This document shows positions 34,499 through 43,863 of a stretch of 64,000 nucleotides of DNA, in pieces. The DNA lies in NCBI RefSeq assembly GCF_007827955.1, contig NZ_VITR01000016.1, positions 1 through 64,000 of the forward strand, written 5' to 3'. The stretch comes from Nitrospirillum pindoramense. Its GTDB lineage: Bacteria > Pseudomonadota > Alphaproteobacteria > Azospirillales > Azospirillaceae. Every line of letters begins with the position of its first letter. The first letter of the stretch is position 1. Under the pieces are notes generated by a model. It did not search any database. It saw nothing but the letters and a program-made list of their open reading frames with translations, and had not been told where the DNA came from. The position numbers were made by a program, and so were the translations under genes.

Positions 34499-37363
34499 AT
34501 GTCTTCCACCGCCAAGACCACCCCCACCGCCTCTTCCGCACCGGCGGGCACGCTGCCGGAGGATGACCGGGTGGTGGAGGCCCTGCCAACAGCCGAACTG
34601 CTGACCACCCGCCTGGCCAACTTGGCGGATGGCGATCTGCGACCGGACGCGCTGCGCGCCGGTATCCTGGCCCTGATGCGCCAGACGCTGGACCTGGGCC
34701 GCGCCCAGATCCGCCGCCGCTTGGAAGGCGGCGGCCGGGGGGAGGTCTGCCTGCGTGAGGCCACGGCCCTGACCGACGCCATCGTGGTGTCGCTGGCGGA
34801 CTTCGCCCTGCATCGTGTTTTCCCGACTGCGGGCCCTACCCGGGGCGAACAGTTCGCCGTGGTGGCCACCGGCGGCTATGGCCGCAAGGAGATGGCGCCC
34901 TTCTCCGACGTCGACCTGCTGTTCCTGCTGCCCTACAAGCGCACGCCGCGCATCGAGCAGGTGGTGGAATACGTCCTGTACCTGCTGTGGGATCTGGGGC
35001 TGAAGGTCGGCCACGCCGTGCGGTCGGTGGATGAGTGCGTGCGCCAGGCCCTGGGCGACATCACCATCCGCACCAGCCTGCTGGAGGCCCGCTTCCTCTA
35101 TGGTGACGACAAGCTGTTCGCGGAATTCCGCAAGCGCTTCGCCAAGGAGGTGGTGGCCCACACCGGCCCCGCCTTCATCGAGGCCAAGCTGGCCGAGCGC
35201 GACAGCCGCCACCTGAAGTTCTGCGACAGCCGCTATGTGCTGGAACCGAACGTGAAGGAGGGCAAGGGCGGCCTGCGCGACCTGCAGACCCTGTTCTGGA
35301 TCGCCAAGTACGTCTACCAGGTCGACAAGGTGAAGGATCTGGTGGCCAACGGCGTGCTGCTGGCCGAGGAGGCGCAGCGCTTCGCCAAGGCGCAGAACTT
35401 CCTGTGGACCTGCCGCTGCCACCTGCACTACCTGACCGGCCGGGGTGAGGATCGCCTGACCTTCGACGTGCAGGGCGAGATGGCGCGCCGCCTGGGCTAT
35501 ACCGACCACGCCGGCACCAGCGACGTCGAACGCTTCATGAAGCACTACTTCCTGATGGCCAAGGATGTGGGGGATCTGACCCGCATCCTGTGCGCCACCC
35601 TGGAACAGGAAAGCCAGCGGCCGCCCCGCTTTGCCTTCCTGCGGCGGCTGAAGCCCAGTGAGCTGGAAGGCTTCGTCATCGACAACGGCCGTCTCAGCAT
35701 CCGGGATGAGCGGCATTTCCGCGATAAGCCGGTGGACATGGTGCGCCTGTTCCGCGTGGCGCAGTGGCACAACCTGGACATCCATCCCAAGGCGCTGCGC
35801 GCGCTGGCGCGCTCCATCTCCGCCCTGGGTCCGAAGGTGCGCAACGATCCGGAAGCCAACCGGCTGTTCCTGGAAATCCTGGGGTCGCGCAAGGATCCCG
35901 AGGTCACGCTGCGCCGCATGAACGAGGCCGGGGTGCTGGGCCGTTTCCTGCCGGATTTCGGCCGGGTCGTGGCCCAGATGCAGTACGACATGTACCACAT
36001 GTTCACGGTGGACGAGCACACGCTGTTCGCCATGGGCATCCTGCACGACATCGACAAGGGCAACCTGAAGGACGAGGTGCCGCTGGCCTGCGAGGTCATC
36101 CATACCCTCAGCTCCAAGCGCGCCCTGTCGGTCGCCCTGCTGCTGCATGACGTGGCCAAGGGCCGGGGTGGCGACCACTCCATCCTGGGCGCCAAGGTGG
36201 CGGAAAAGCTGTGCCCCCGCCTGGGCATGACGGAGGAGGAGACGGAAACGGTGGCCTGGCTGGTGCGCCAGCACCTGACCATGTCCATCGTCGCCTTCAA
36301 GCGCGATCTGGATGACGAGAAGACCATCCGCGACTTCATCGACATCGTGAAGTCGCCGGAGCGGCTGAAACTGCTGCTGGTCCTGACCGTGGCCGACATC
36401 CGCGCCGTGGGTCCCGGCCGCTGGAACAACTGGAAGGCCACGCTGCTACGCCAACTGTATTGGCGGGCCGAGGAAATGATGTCCGGCGGCGTCGTGGGGT
36501 CCGATGGGCGGGAGGCGCGCATCATCAACGCGCAGGGCGCGTTGCGCGCCCAGTTGACGGATTGGTCGCCGGCCGATGTCGACCACCACCTGGCGCTGGG
36601 CTACCCCAATTACTGGCTGGCCTTCGACCCGCCCACCCTGGCCCAGCATGCCCGCCTGATCCATGAGGCGGAGGCAAAGCAGGCGCCGCTGACCATCGAG
36701 ACCCGCTACGATCCCGGCCGCTCGGTGACGGAGGTGACGATCTACACCGCCGACCATGCCGGCCTGTTCTCCCGCCTGGCCGGGGCCATGGCGCTGGCCG
36801 GCGGCGACATCGTGGACGCGCGCATCACCACCATGACCAATGGCATGGCGCTGGACGTCTTCTCCCTGCAGGGTGCCGGCACCAGTGGCGCCCGCTTCGA
36901 CAGCGGGGATAAACGGGCACGGCTGAAGTCCAGCGTGGAGAAGGCGCTGGCCGGCGATATCAAGCTGGCGCCGGAGCTGGCGAAGCGCGCCTCACCCTTG
37001 CCGTCGCGCACCCGGGTGTTCCGCGTGCCGCCGCGCGTGCTGGTCGACAACAAGGCCAGCGCCGGCTACACGGTCATCGAGGTCAACGGCCGCGACCGCC
37101 CCGGCCTGCTGTATGACCTGACCCGGGCGCTGACGGCGCTGAACCTGCAGATCGCCTCGGCCAAGATCTCCACCTACGGCAACGCCGCCGTCGACGTCTT
37201 CTATGTGAAGGACATCTTCGGCCTGAAGGTGGCGCATGAGGCCAAGCTGGCCCAGATCCGCAAGGAACTGCTGGCCGTGCTGGACGAGCCGGATCCGGCG
37301 GCGGAACAGCCCAAGGCCAAGCCGCCGGCCCGGCGTCGCTCCACCGCCGCGGCGGCCGAGTGA
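34499..37363 (+). CDS. glnD: Bifunctional PII uridylyltransferase/uridylyl-removing enzyme
   Basis: A protein of about 954 residues that senses glutamine and modifies PII proteins. The nucleotidyltransferase motif GGYGRKEMAPFSDVDL, the HD phosphohydrolase LLLHDVAKGRGGDHS and two C-terminal ACT domains (VTIYTADHAGLFSRLAG and VIEVNGRDRPGLLYDL) are in the expected order. ATG 34499 is chosen because upstream in-frame codons include TTA, AGA, ATA and ACT, unlike the gene; yet ATG 34232 has the best ribosome-binding site (GGGAGG), giving 1043 residues. The true start needs testing. Confidence 0.95.
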   Translation: MSSTAKTTPTASSAPAGTLPEDDRVVEALPTAELLTTRLANLADGDLRPDALRAGILALMRQTLDLGRAQIRRRLEGGGRGEVCLREATALTDAIVVSLADFALHRVFPTAGPTRGEQFAVVATGGYGRKEMAPFSDVDLLFLLPYKRTPRIEQVVEYVLYLLWDLGLKVGHAVRSVDECVRQALGDITIRTSLLEARFLYGDDKLFAEFRKRFAKEVVAHTGPAFIEAKLAERDSRHLKFCDSRYVLEPNVKEGKGGLRDLQTLFWIAKYVYQVDKVKDLVANGVLLAEEAQRFAKAQNFLWTCRCHLHYLTGRGEDRLTFDVQGEMARRLGYTDHAGTSDVERFMKHYFLMAKDVGDLTRILCATLEQESQRPPRFAFLRRLKPSELEGFVIDNGRLSIRDERHFRDKPVDMVRLFRVAQWHNLDIHPKALRALARSISALGPKVRNDPEANRLFLEILGSRKDPEVTLRRMNEAGVLGRFLPDFGRVVAQMQYDMYHMFTVDEHTLFAMGILHDIDKGNLKDEVPLACEVIHTLSSKRALSVALLLHDVAKGRGGDHSILGAKVAEKLCPRLGMTEEETETVAWLVRQHLTMSIVAFKRDLDDEKTIRDFIDIVKSPERLKLLLVLTVADIRAVGPGRWNNWKATLLRQLYWRAEEMMSGGVVGSDGREARIINAQGALRAQLTDWSPADVDHHLALGYPNYWLAFDPPTLAQHARLIHEAEAKQAPLTIETRYDPGRSVTEVTIYTADHAGLFSRLAGAMALAGGDIVDARITTMTNGMALDVFSLQGAGTSGARFDSGDKRARLKSSVEKALAGDIKLAPELAKRASPLPSRTRVFRVPPRVLVDNKASAGYTVIEVNGRDRPGLLYDLTRALTALNLQIASAKISTYGNAAVDVFYVKDIFGLKVAHEAKLAQIRKELLAVLDEPDPAAEQPKAKPPARRRSTAAAAE

Positions 37364-37420
37364 GGTCGACGACGTGCTGCGTGGTCTGGGCCTGTTTCAG
37401 TTTCCCCTGGGCCCCGACTG

Positions 37421-37504
37421 GGGCCGCCGGGGCTTTTCGGGGAGCGGCAGCGGACTGAAAAGCGGGGAAGCCAAGCCGGCGGATGCCGGCGCCCAGCGCC
37501 TCAG
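37421..37504 (-). repeat. Two-hairpin intergenic repeat, copy B
   Basis: Between glnD and murJ, in minus orientation. It has GCCGGC ATCC GCCGGC, the block GCTTGGCTTCCCCG, then GCTTTTC pairing with GAAAAGC, and ends CCCCGGCGG. Layout and unpaired blocks match copy A; stem bases differ in a compensated way. Confidence 0.7.
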
Positions 37505-37509
37505 GGAAC

Positions 37510-37539
37510 ATGAAAACTGGCACCTTCGCCAGTTTTCAT
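37510..37539. promoter_or_regulatory. Perfect 12-bp hairpin directly before murJ
   Basis: ATGAAAACTGGC (37510-37521) pairs with GCCAGTTTTCAT (37528-37539) around ACCTTC. TATACT (37539-37544), a good -10 box, begins at its edge, nine bases before the murJ ATG, so it may be an operator, and the transcript may be nearly leaderless. Confidence 0.55.
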
Positions 37540-37552
37540 ATACTCCGCGCCC

Positions 37553-39109
37553 ATGAGCTTCGCGCGCGCTACCGCCACCGTCGGCGGCCTCACCCTCATT
37601 TCCCGCGTCGGCGGGTTCGTCCGTGACCTGCTGACCGCCTGGGTACTGGGGGCGGGGGTGTCGGCCGACATCTTCATCGTGGCGCAGCGCCTGCCCAACT
37701 ACTTCCGCTCCATGTTCGCGGAAGGGGCCTTCACCGTCAGCTTCGTGCCCATGTACTCGGCCGACCTGAAGGCGCGGGGGCGGGGGCCGGCGGACCAGTT
37801 CGCCGACCAGGCGCTGTCCTTCATGGTGCTGGTGCTGCTGCCCATCACCGCCCTGGTGATGATGGCCATGCCCTGGGTGATGCTGGGCCTGGCCAGCGGC
37901 TACGCCGACCAGCCGGACCATTTCTCCCGCCTGGTGGAGTTGGGGCGCATCACCTTCCCCTATCTCATGTTCATTTCCATCACCGCCCTGCAGACCGGCG
38001 TGCTGAACGCCCTGGGGCGGTTCGCGCCGGGGGCGGCGGCGCCCATCGCCTTCAACATCTGCATGATCGCGGCCCTGGGCTGCACCGTCTGGCTGCACCT
38101 GGAGGCCAATTTGGGCCAGGCCTGGGGCCTGACCATCTCGGGCATGGTGCAGATGATCTGGCTGGCGGTGTCCTGCCACCGGGCGGGGGTCAGCCTGCGC
38201 CTGACCTGGCCGCGCCTGACGCCGGACCTGCGACGGCTGTTCCGCCAGATGGTGCCGGGCGCCATCAGCGCCAGTGTCATCCAGATCAACCTGATCATCG
38301 GCACCCATGTGGCGTCGCTGCTGCCCTCGGGCTCCATTTCCTATCTCTATTATGCCGATCGCCTGAACCAGCTGCCGCTGGGCGTCATCGGCATCGCCAT
38401 CGGCACCGCCCTGCTGCCCACCCTGTCCCGCCATGTCCAGGCTGGGGAGCGGGACGCCATCGACCACCATGTCAGCCGGGGGATCGAGTTCGGTCTGCTG
38501 CTGGCCCTGCCGGCGGCCTTCGCCCTGGGCCTGGTGCCGGAGCCCATCTACAAGGCGCTGTTCCACGGCGGCCGCTTCGGCCTGGCGGAGGCGCACCAGA
38601 CCGCCTTGGCGCTGGCCGTCTATGCCCCCGGCATCCCGGCCTATGTCGCGTCCAAGGTGCTGACCGCCATCTACTTCGCCCACCAGGACACGCGCACCCC
38701 CATGCGCATCGCCATCGCCACCCTGGTGGGCAACATGGTGCTGGCCACCGTGCTGGCGCTGTACACGCCCCTGGCCCATGTCGGCATCGCGCTCGCCAGC
38801 ACGATCACCGCCTGGGGCAACATCAGCCTGCTGGCCCTGTCGCTGGCCCGGCGCGGCTGGCTGCGGCTGGACCGCCAGCTGCTGACCCGGGCACCGCGCA
38901 TCCTGGCGGCCAGCCTGGTCATGGCCGGCTGCCTGCTGCCGCTGGCCCACGTGCTGGATCCCTATTTCGTGGACAGTGTCTGGGTGCGCGTGCCGGCGTT
39001 GGCCGCCCTGGTGACGGCGGGCCTGGCTGTCTATGGCATCGCCGTGGTCGCGCTGCGCGGCGTGGTCATTTCCGACTTCCTGGCGCGCTTGCGGCGGCGT
39101 CGGAAGTAA
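37553..39109 (+). CDS. murJ: Lipid II flippase MurJ
   Basis: A 518-residue inner-membrane protein of the MVF superfamily with about 14 membrane segments that flips lipid II. The N-terminus ARATATVGGLTLISRVGGFV and RDLLTAWVLGAGVSADIFIV, with FRSMFAEGAFTVSFVPMYS, are diagnostic. YYADRLNQLPLGVIGIAIG and KVLTAIYFAHQDTRTPM follow. It lies downstream of glnD in the order glnD-murJ-trpS, conserved in alphaproteobacteria. Confidence 0.97.
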   Translation: MSFARATATVGGLTLISRVGGFVRDLLTAWVLGAGVSADIFIVAQRLPNYFRSMFAEGAFTVSFVPMYSADLKARGRGPADQFADQALSFMVLVLLPITALVMMAMPWVMLGLASGYADQPDHFSRLVELGRITFPYLMFISITALQTGVLNALGRFAPGAAAPIAFNICMIAALGCTVWLHLEANLGQAWGLTISGMVQMIWLAVSCHRAGVSLRLTWPRLTPDLRRLFRQMVPGAISASVIQINLIIGTHVASLLPSGSISYLYYADRLNQLPLGVIGIAIGTALLPTLSRHVQAGERDAIDHHVSRGIEFGLLLALPAAFALGLVPEPIYKALFHGGRFGLAEAHQTALALAVYAPGIPAYVASKVLTAIYFAHQDTRTPMRIAIATLVGNMVLATVLALYTPLAHVGIALASTITAWGNISLLALSLARRGWLRLDRQLLTRAPRILAASLVMAGCLLPLAHVLDPYFVDSVWVRVPALAALVTAGLAVYGIAVVALRGVVISDFLARLRRRRK

Positions 39110-39208
39110 GAGTTCACGGGAGGACGGGGCCCCTCTGGCTTGACCGAAAGCGGGGCGGGGCCCTACCTTCCCCATCCGGTTTTATCATCTGGCCCAAGGT
39201 TCCATCCC

Positions 39209-40207
39209 ATGACCCGCATTTTCTCCGGCATGCAGCCGACCCGCCTGCTCCACCTCGGCAATTATCTGGGCGCGCTGCGGAACTGGGTGGATTTGCAGGA
39301 CCAGTATGAATGCATCTTCTGCGTCGTGGATTTGCACGCCCTGACCCTGCCGCAGGACGCCCCGACGCTGACCAAGAACATCCGCGCCGTGGCCGCGGCC
39401 TACATCGCCGCCGGCATCGATCCCGACCGTAACCTGATCTACAACCAGTCGGCCGTGTCGGGCCATTCGGAACTGGCCTGGATCTTCTCCTGCCACACCC
39501 CCATGGGCTGGCTGAACCGCATGACCCAGTTCAAGGAGAAGGCGGGCAAGCAGAAGGACATGGCGGCCCTGGGCCTCTACGCCTATCCCGTGCTGATGGC
39601 CGCCGACATCCTGCTGTACAAGGCGACCCACGTCCCGGTGGGCGAGGACCAGAAGCAGCACCTGGAACTGGCCCGCGACATCGCCGGCGCCTTCAACCGT
39701 TTCTATGAAAAGGACGTCTTCCCCCTGCCGGAACCGCAGATCCTGGGGGAGGCCACCCGGGTGATGAGCCTGCGCGACGGCACCAAGAAGATGAGCAAGT
39801 CGGACGAGTCCGATTACAGCCGCATCAACCTGACGGACGACGCCGACGCCATCGCCCTGAAGATCCGCAAGGCCAAGACCGATCCGGAGCCGCTGCCGGC
39901 CACGCTGGAGGAATTGGCCAAGCGGGCCGAGGCCGACAACCTGGTCACCATCTACGCGGCGCTGGAGAACATCTCCAAGCAGGACGCATTGTCCCGCCAC
40001 GCCGGCGCCACCTTCTCCGCCTTCAAGGCCGATCTGTGCGACCTGGCGGTGGCCAAGCTGTCGCCCATCACCGCCAAGATGAACCAGCTGCTGGCCGACC
40101 CGGCCGAGCTGGACCGGATCCTGCGCAAGGGCGCCGACAAGGCCAACGAGATCGCGGCCCAGACCATGGCCGAGGTGAAGGACATCGTGGGCCTGCTGCG
40201 GCCGTAA
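39209..40207 (+). CDS. trpS: Tryptophanyl-tRNA synthetase
   Basis: A 332-residue class Ic synthetase. The TxxxHxGN-type signature appears as [14 protein letters not shown], and KMSKS as [33 protein letters not shown] is also typical. ATG 39209 ([11 protein letters not shown]) fits family length; an in-frame upstream extension is not needed. A very strong terminator follows. Confidence 0.97.
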   Translation: MTRIFSGMQPTRLLHLGNYLGALRNWVDLQDQYECIFCVVDLHALTLPQDAPTLTKNIRAVAAAYIAAGIDPDRNLIYNQSAVSGHSELAWIFSCHTPMGWLNRMTQFKEKAGKQKDMAALGLYAYPVLMAADILLYKATHVPVGEDQKQHLELARDIAGAFNRFYEKDVFPLPEPQILGEATRVMSLRDGTKKMSKSDESDYSRINLTDDADAIALKIRKAKTDPEPLPATLEELAKRAEADNLVTIYAALENISKQDALSRHAGATFSAFKADLCDLAVAKLSPITAKMNQLLADPAELDRILRKGADKANEIAAQTMAEVKDIVGLLRP

Positions 40208-40237
40208 ACCGCACAGGGGTTTCGGGGCTTTGAGATC

Positions 40238-40272
40238 AGCGGCACGGGGCCCGTCCCCGTGCCGCTTTTCTT
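40238..40272 (+). terminator. Strong intrinsic terminator after trpS
   Basis: AGCGGCACGGGG (40238-40249) and CCCCGTGCCGCT (40255-40266) form a perfect 12-bp stem with a five-base loop, then TTTTCTTTT. Confidence 0.95.
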
Positions 40273-40354
40273 TTGGGCGGACGGCAAGTCCCATGGCCCA
40301 CGCCTGGCCGCTCAGGTAGAGTGGTTTTCATGGCCGGCACGCCTTAAGGGTCCC

Positions 40355-41278
40355 ATGCAAATCTACCTGCCGATCGCCGAAATGTCGGTCAATGTCTTCT
40401 GGGTGCTGGGCCTGGGCGCCATGGTCGGCTTCCTGTCGGGCCTGTTCGGCGTGGGCGGCGGCTTCCTCATGACGCCGCTGCTGATCTTCATCGGCGTGCC
40501 GCCGGCGGTGGCGGTGGGCACCCAGGCCAACCAGCTGGTCGGGGCCGGCGTCTCCGGCGTCATGTACCATTGGCGCAAGCGCAACGTGGATGTGAAGCTG
40601 GGCCTGGTCATGCAGGCCGGCGGCATCGTCGGCACCGTGCTGGGCGTGCTGCTGTTCGGCATGTTGCAGCGGCTGGGCCATATCGATCTGGTCATCTCAC
40701 TGTCCTACGTCATCTTCCTGGGCGGCATCAGCGGCCTGATGCTGATGGAAAGCGTGCGCGCCCTGTTCCGGGGGCGGCGCAAGGGGGCGACCCGGGGCAA
40801 GCTGCACCACCACACCTGGCTGCATGGCCTGCCGTTCAAGATGCGCTTCCCCCGCTCGCGGCTGTACATCAGCGTGCTTCTGCCGGTGGGCATCGGCTTC
40901 ATCGGGGGCGTGCTGGTGGCCATCATGGGCATCGGCGGCGGCTTCCTGCTGGTGCCGGCCATGATCTACATCCTGGGCATGCCCACCACCCTGGTGGCCG
41001 GGACCTCGCTGTTGCAGATCATCCTGACCACGGGCGTGGCCGCGGTGCTGCAGGCGGCGACCAACCACACGGTCGATATCCTGCTGGCCCTCATGCTGCT
41101 GGTCGGCGGCGTGCTGGGCGCCCAGCTGGGGTCCCGCGCCAGCGGCTACCTCAAGGGCGAACAGGCCCGCGCCCTGCTGGCGCTGACCGTCCTGGGGGTG
41201 GCGGTGAAACTGGCGGTGGACCTGGTGCTGACGCCCGACGACCTTTATTCCATCACCACCACGGCGGGCCCAAAATGA
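40355..41278 (+). CDS. Sulfite exporter TauE/SafE family permease
   Basis: A 307-residue inner-membrane protein with two repeated halves, each with the family motif: GFLSGLFGVGGGFLMTPLL and GVLVAIMGIGGGFLLVPAM. Eight or so membrane segments are apparent, split by a basic loop (RGRRKGATRGK, HHHTWLHG). Members export sulfite or organosulfonates, but the substrate here is unknown. Its stop overlaps the next gene as ATGA, so both are probably one functional unit. Confidence 0.9.
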   Translation: MQIYLPIAEMSVNVFWVLGLGAMVGFLSGLFGVGGGFLMTPLLIFIGVPPAVAVGTQANQLVGAGVSGVMYHWRKRNVDVKLGLVMQAGGIVGTVLGVLLFGMLQRLGHIDLVISLSYVIFLGGISGLMLMESVRALFRGRRKGATRGKLHHHTWLHGLPFKMRFPRSRLYISVLLPVGIGFIGGVLVAIMGIGGGFLLVPAMIYILGMPTTLVAGTSLLQIILTTGVAAVLQAATNHTVDILLALMLLVGGVLGAQLGSRASGYLKGEQARALLALTVLGVAVKLAVDLVLTPDDLYSITTTAGPK

Positions 41279-42036
41279 CGGTCCCGCGCCGCAAGAAGGT
41301 GATGGTGATGCTAGCGTTGCTGGCATTCTGCATGCCTACGCCGTGGATGCCCGCGCGGGCCCAGACCCTAGTCGCGGATCTGTCCAGCCACCTGATCGCC
41401 ATCACCACCGGCTTCACCGGCACCGACGTGGTGCTGTTCGGCGCCATAGACCAGCCCGGCGACGTCGCCGTGGTGATCGAGGGGCCGGAAACATCCCAGA
41501 CCGTGCGGCGCAAGGACCGCATCGCCGGCATCTGGATCAACAACGAAACCCTGAAATTCTCGCATGTCCCCGGCTTCTACGGCGTCGCCAGCAACAAGCC
41601 GCTGGATGCGCTGCTGCCACCGGCGGTCGCCCAGCGCCATGAAATCGGCCTCGATCATGTGCGCATGCTGCCCCGCGTCGATGCCGATGCGGCCACGGTG
41701 GCGGAATTTCGCGCCGCCCTGATCCGCAACAAGCAGCGCGAGGGCCTCTACGGCACCGAGGTTGGGGAGGTGGTGTTCCTGGGCCAGCGCCTGTTCCGCA
41801 CCTCCATCAGCTTCCCCGCCAACGTGCCCATCGGCCTATACACCGTCAGTGTCTATCTCATCCGCGACCGTGACGTGGTGGGGGCGCAGACGACGCCCCT
41901 GGCCGTCAGCAAGATCGGCTTTTCCGCCGACATCTTCGACTTCGCCCAGCATGACGGCCTGGCTTATGGCGTGATGGGCGTGCTGTTGGCGGTGGGCGCC
42001 GGCTGGCTGGCCGGCAGCGTCTTCCGCAAGGGCTGA
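41275..42036 (+). CDS. TIGR02186 family membrane protein
   Basis: A 253-residue protein with a signal peptide (cleavage near ARAQ), an extracytoplasmic domain (ISSHL-type start LSSHLIAITTGFTGTDVVLFG, GPETSQTVRRKDRIAGIWIN) and one C-terminal membrane helix (MGVLLAVGAGWLAG) with a basic end. This is the conserved alphaproteobacterial family that accompanies TauE/SafE-type permeases. It could be an accessory or chaperone for the exporter. Function not established. Confidence 0.85.
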   Translation: MTVPRRKKVMVMLALLAFCMPTPWMPARAQTLVADLSSHLIAITTGFTGTDVVLFGAIDQPGDVAVVIEGPETSQTVRRKDRIAGIWINNETLKFSHVPGFYGVASNKPLDALLPPAVAQRHEIGLDHVRMLPRVDADAATVAEFRAALIRNKQREGLYGTEVGEVVFLGQRLFRTSISFPANVPIGLYTVSVYLIRDRDVVGAQTTPLAVSKIGFSADIFDFAQHDGLAYGVMGVLLAVGAGWLAGSVFRKG

Positions 42037-42081
42037 TGGCCCGATCGTTTCAACCGGTTCAACAGAGGGGGGCCGCGTCCC

Positions 42082-42591
42082 ATGTCCATCGATGATCCCA
42101 CCCCTGGCGTCTCCCCCGCTGCCGATTGCCCCACCCGCATCTTCCTGGTGGTGGTGGATGAGACGGAGGAGATGACCGTCGCCCTGCACTATGCCGCCCG
42201 CCGCGCCCGCAGCACCGGCGGCCGCGTTGCCCTTTTGCATTGCATCGAGCCGGGCGATTTCCAGCATTGGGCGGCGGTGGAGGACCTGATGCGCCAGGAA
42301 CGCCGGGAGGAGGCGGAGCAACTGCTGCAGCGCCTGGCCCGCGACGTGGTGGACATCTGCGGTTCGCCCCCGGCCCTATACCTGCGCGAGGGCGACACCC
42401 GGGACGAACTGCTGGCCCTGATCGCGGAGGAGCCGTCCATCTCCATCCTGGTGCTGGCCGCCGGCACCGGCACCGCCGGGCCCGGCCCCCTCATCACCTA
42501 TATCGTGGGCAAGATGTCGGGCACGCTACGCATCCCCATCACCATCGTTCCGGGTTCGCTGAATGACCTGCAGCTGGACGCGATAACATAA
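42082..42591 (+). CDS. Universal stress protein (UspA) domain protein
   Basis: A 169-residue single UspA-domain protein: RIFLVVVDETEEMTVAL begins the fold, GRVALLHCIEPGDFQHW follows, and AAGTGTAGPGPLITYIVGKM resembles the ATP-binding loop, though the usual G-x2-G-x9-G(S/T) is altered. It follows the TauE pair after 45 bases and may share the transcript. Confidence 0.85.
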   Translation: MSIDDPTPGVSPAADCPTRIFLVVVDETEEMTVALHYAARRARSTGGRVALLHCIEPGDFQHWAAVEDLMRQERREEAEQLLQRLARDVVDICGSPPALYLREGDTRDELLALIAEEPSISILVLAAGTGTAGPGPLITYIVGKMSGTLRIPITIVPGSLNDLQLDAIT

Positions 42592-42999
42592 GCGCGCCAC
42601 AAGTGTCGGCCCGCCCGCGGGCTGCCGTGGAGGGGGGGCCCAGGCGGCGTATTTTGACTCGTTGCGGGGCTGTTTTAAAACTGTGACCCGTGTTTTTAAA
42701 AGCCGTGACGGCCGTCATTCCGCTTTTGAAAATCCGTACTTTTAAAATACGCCATTGGTTGCAGTCGCGGGGACGGATCCTCTGCCCAGATGCCACTAAT
42801 TCCGGGAGAATTCCGCGATTTCGCGGGCTTGTTTCGAGGCCGTGCCAGTTGCGGCGGAGGGTCGCGCAGACCGGGTTTGCTGCCTGGCGCCTTGATATTG
42901 GCGGACAGTCGCCCCATTTTGGCTAAAATGCTGATGCACATACGGCGCGCTGTCGTATTTTAAGTCCGCATTTCCGTGTTGTCTTTCAAGGTTTTCCAG
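42592..42999. other. 408-base gap with TTTTAAAA repeats upstream of nfuA
   Basis: No gene supported. Three TTTTAAAA palindromes lie at 42673-42680, 42694-42701 and 42740-42747. The first two belong to imperfect direct repeats of about 20 bases that end in GTGAC. GGCGTATTTT (42646-42655) and AAAATACGCC (42744-42753) form a perfect 10-bp inverted repeat enclosing them. TAAAAT near 42925 could be a -10 box for nfuA. Confidence 0.6.
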
Positions 43000-43554
43000 A
43001 TGTTCATCCAGACCGAGGACACCCCCAATCCGGCCACCCTGAAGTTCATTCCGGGCCGGGAGGTGTTGGCGCGGGGGACGGCCGACTTTGCCGACCGGAC
43101 GGCTGCCGACCGCTCGCCCTTGGCGCAGGCGCTGTTCGACGTCGATGGCGTGGAACGCGTTTTCCTGGGCGGTGATTTCGTCACCGTGACCAAGGGCGGG
43201 AACCAGGATTGGTTCACGCTGAAGCCCCAGATTCTGGGCCGGATCATGGAGCATTTCGCCGCCGGCCGCCCCGTCCTGCTGGACGAAGCGGAAGACGGCC
43301 ACAGCGAGGGTGAAGAAGAAGATTCCGAGATCATCACCCAAATCAAGGAATTGCTGGATACCCGCGTCCGTCCCGCCGTGGCACAGGATGGTGGCGACAT
43401 CACTTTCCACGGTTTCGACAAGGGTATCGTCTACTTGAGCATGAAGGGTTCCTGCGCCGGATGCCCCAGTTCGACGGCGACATTGAAGGCCGGCATCGAA
43501 AACATGCTGCGTTACTACATTCCTGAGGTTGTCGAAGTCCGCGCCGCCCGCTAG
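43000..43554 (+). CDS. NfuA/NifU-type Fe-S cluster carrier
   Basis: A 184-residue protein with an N-terminal Nfu scaffold domain (MFIQTEDTPNPATLKFIPG, NTPNP-type hallmark) and a C-terminal NifU domain with the cluster-binding CAGC in LSMKGSCAGCPSSTATLKAG. An acidic linker (GHSEGEEEDSE) joins them. It transfers [4Fe-4S] or [2Fe-2S] clusters to target enzymes. ATG 43000 gives the standard start. Upstream TTTTAAAA repeats suggest its own control. Confidence 0.93.
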   Translation: MFIQTEDTPNPATLKFIPGREVLARGTADFADRTAADRSPLAQALFDVDGVERVFLGGDFVTVTKGGNQDWFTLKPQILGRIMEHFAAGRPVLLDEAEDGHSEGEEEDSEIITQIKELLDTRVRPAVAQDGGDITFHGFDKGIVYLSMKGSCAGCPSSTATLKAGIENMLRYYIPEVVEVRAAR

Positions 43555-43663
43555 TATGCGCGCCGCCCACCCCCCAACAAAGGACGGGGGAAGGATGTTT
43601 GTGGGCGGTACCCGATGGGGGGAGCGACGGAAAAGCGTCCCCACCCGGGTGTAAGTTCCCGTC

Positions 43664-43720
43664 CAGCCATGCCGGCCTGGAGAATGGCCCACATAGTGGC
43701 GGGCCCATTGGGCATGGCTG
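43664..43720 (+). other. Long nested stem-loop between nfuA and the Bax-like gene
   Basis: CAGCCATGCC (43664-43673) pairs perfectly with GGCATGGCTG (43711-43720); inside, AATGGCCC (43683-43690) pairs with GGGCCCATT with one bulge. The 309-base gap (43555-43863) around it holds no supported gene. Confidence 0.5.
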
Positions 43721-43863
43721 AACGGATTATCCCGGATTTGATTTCCGGCAGCAAAAACGTCCCATGGACGCGTACCCCGGTCGCCCTATGTCCCTAAGCT
43801 GTGGACGCGATCGATGGGGCGGGCGTCTGGACGTTCCTCGGTAACTGTTCGGAGCATTCATTA

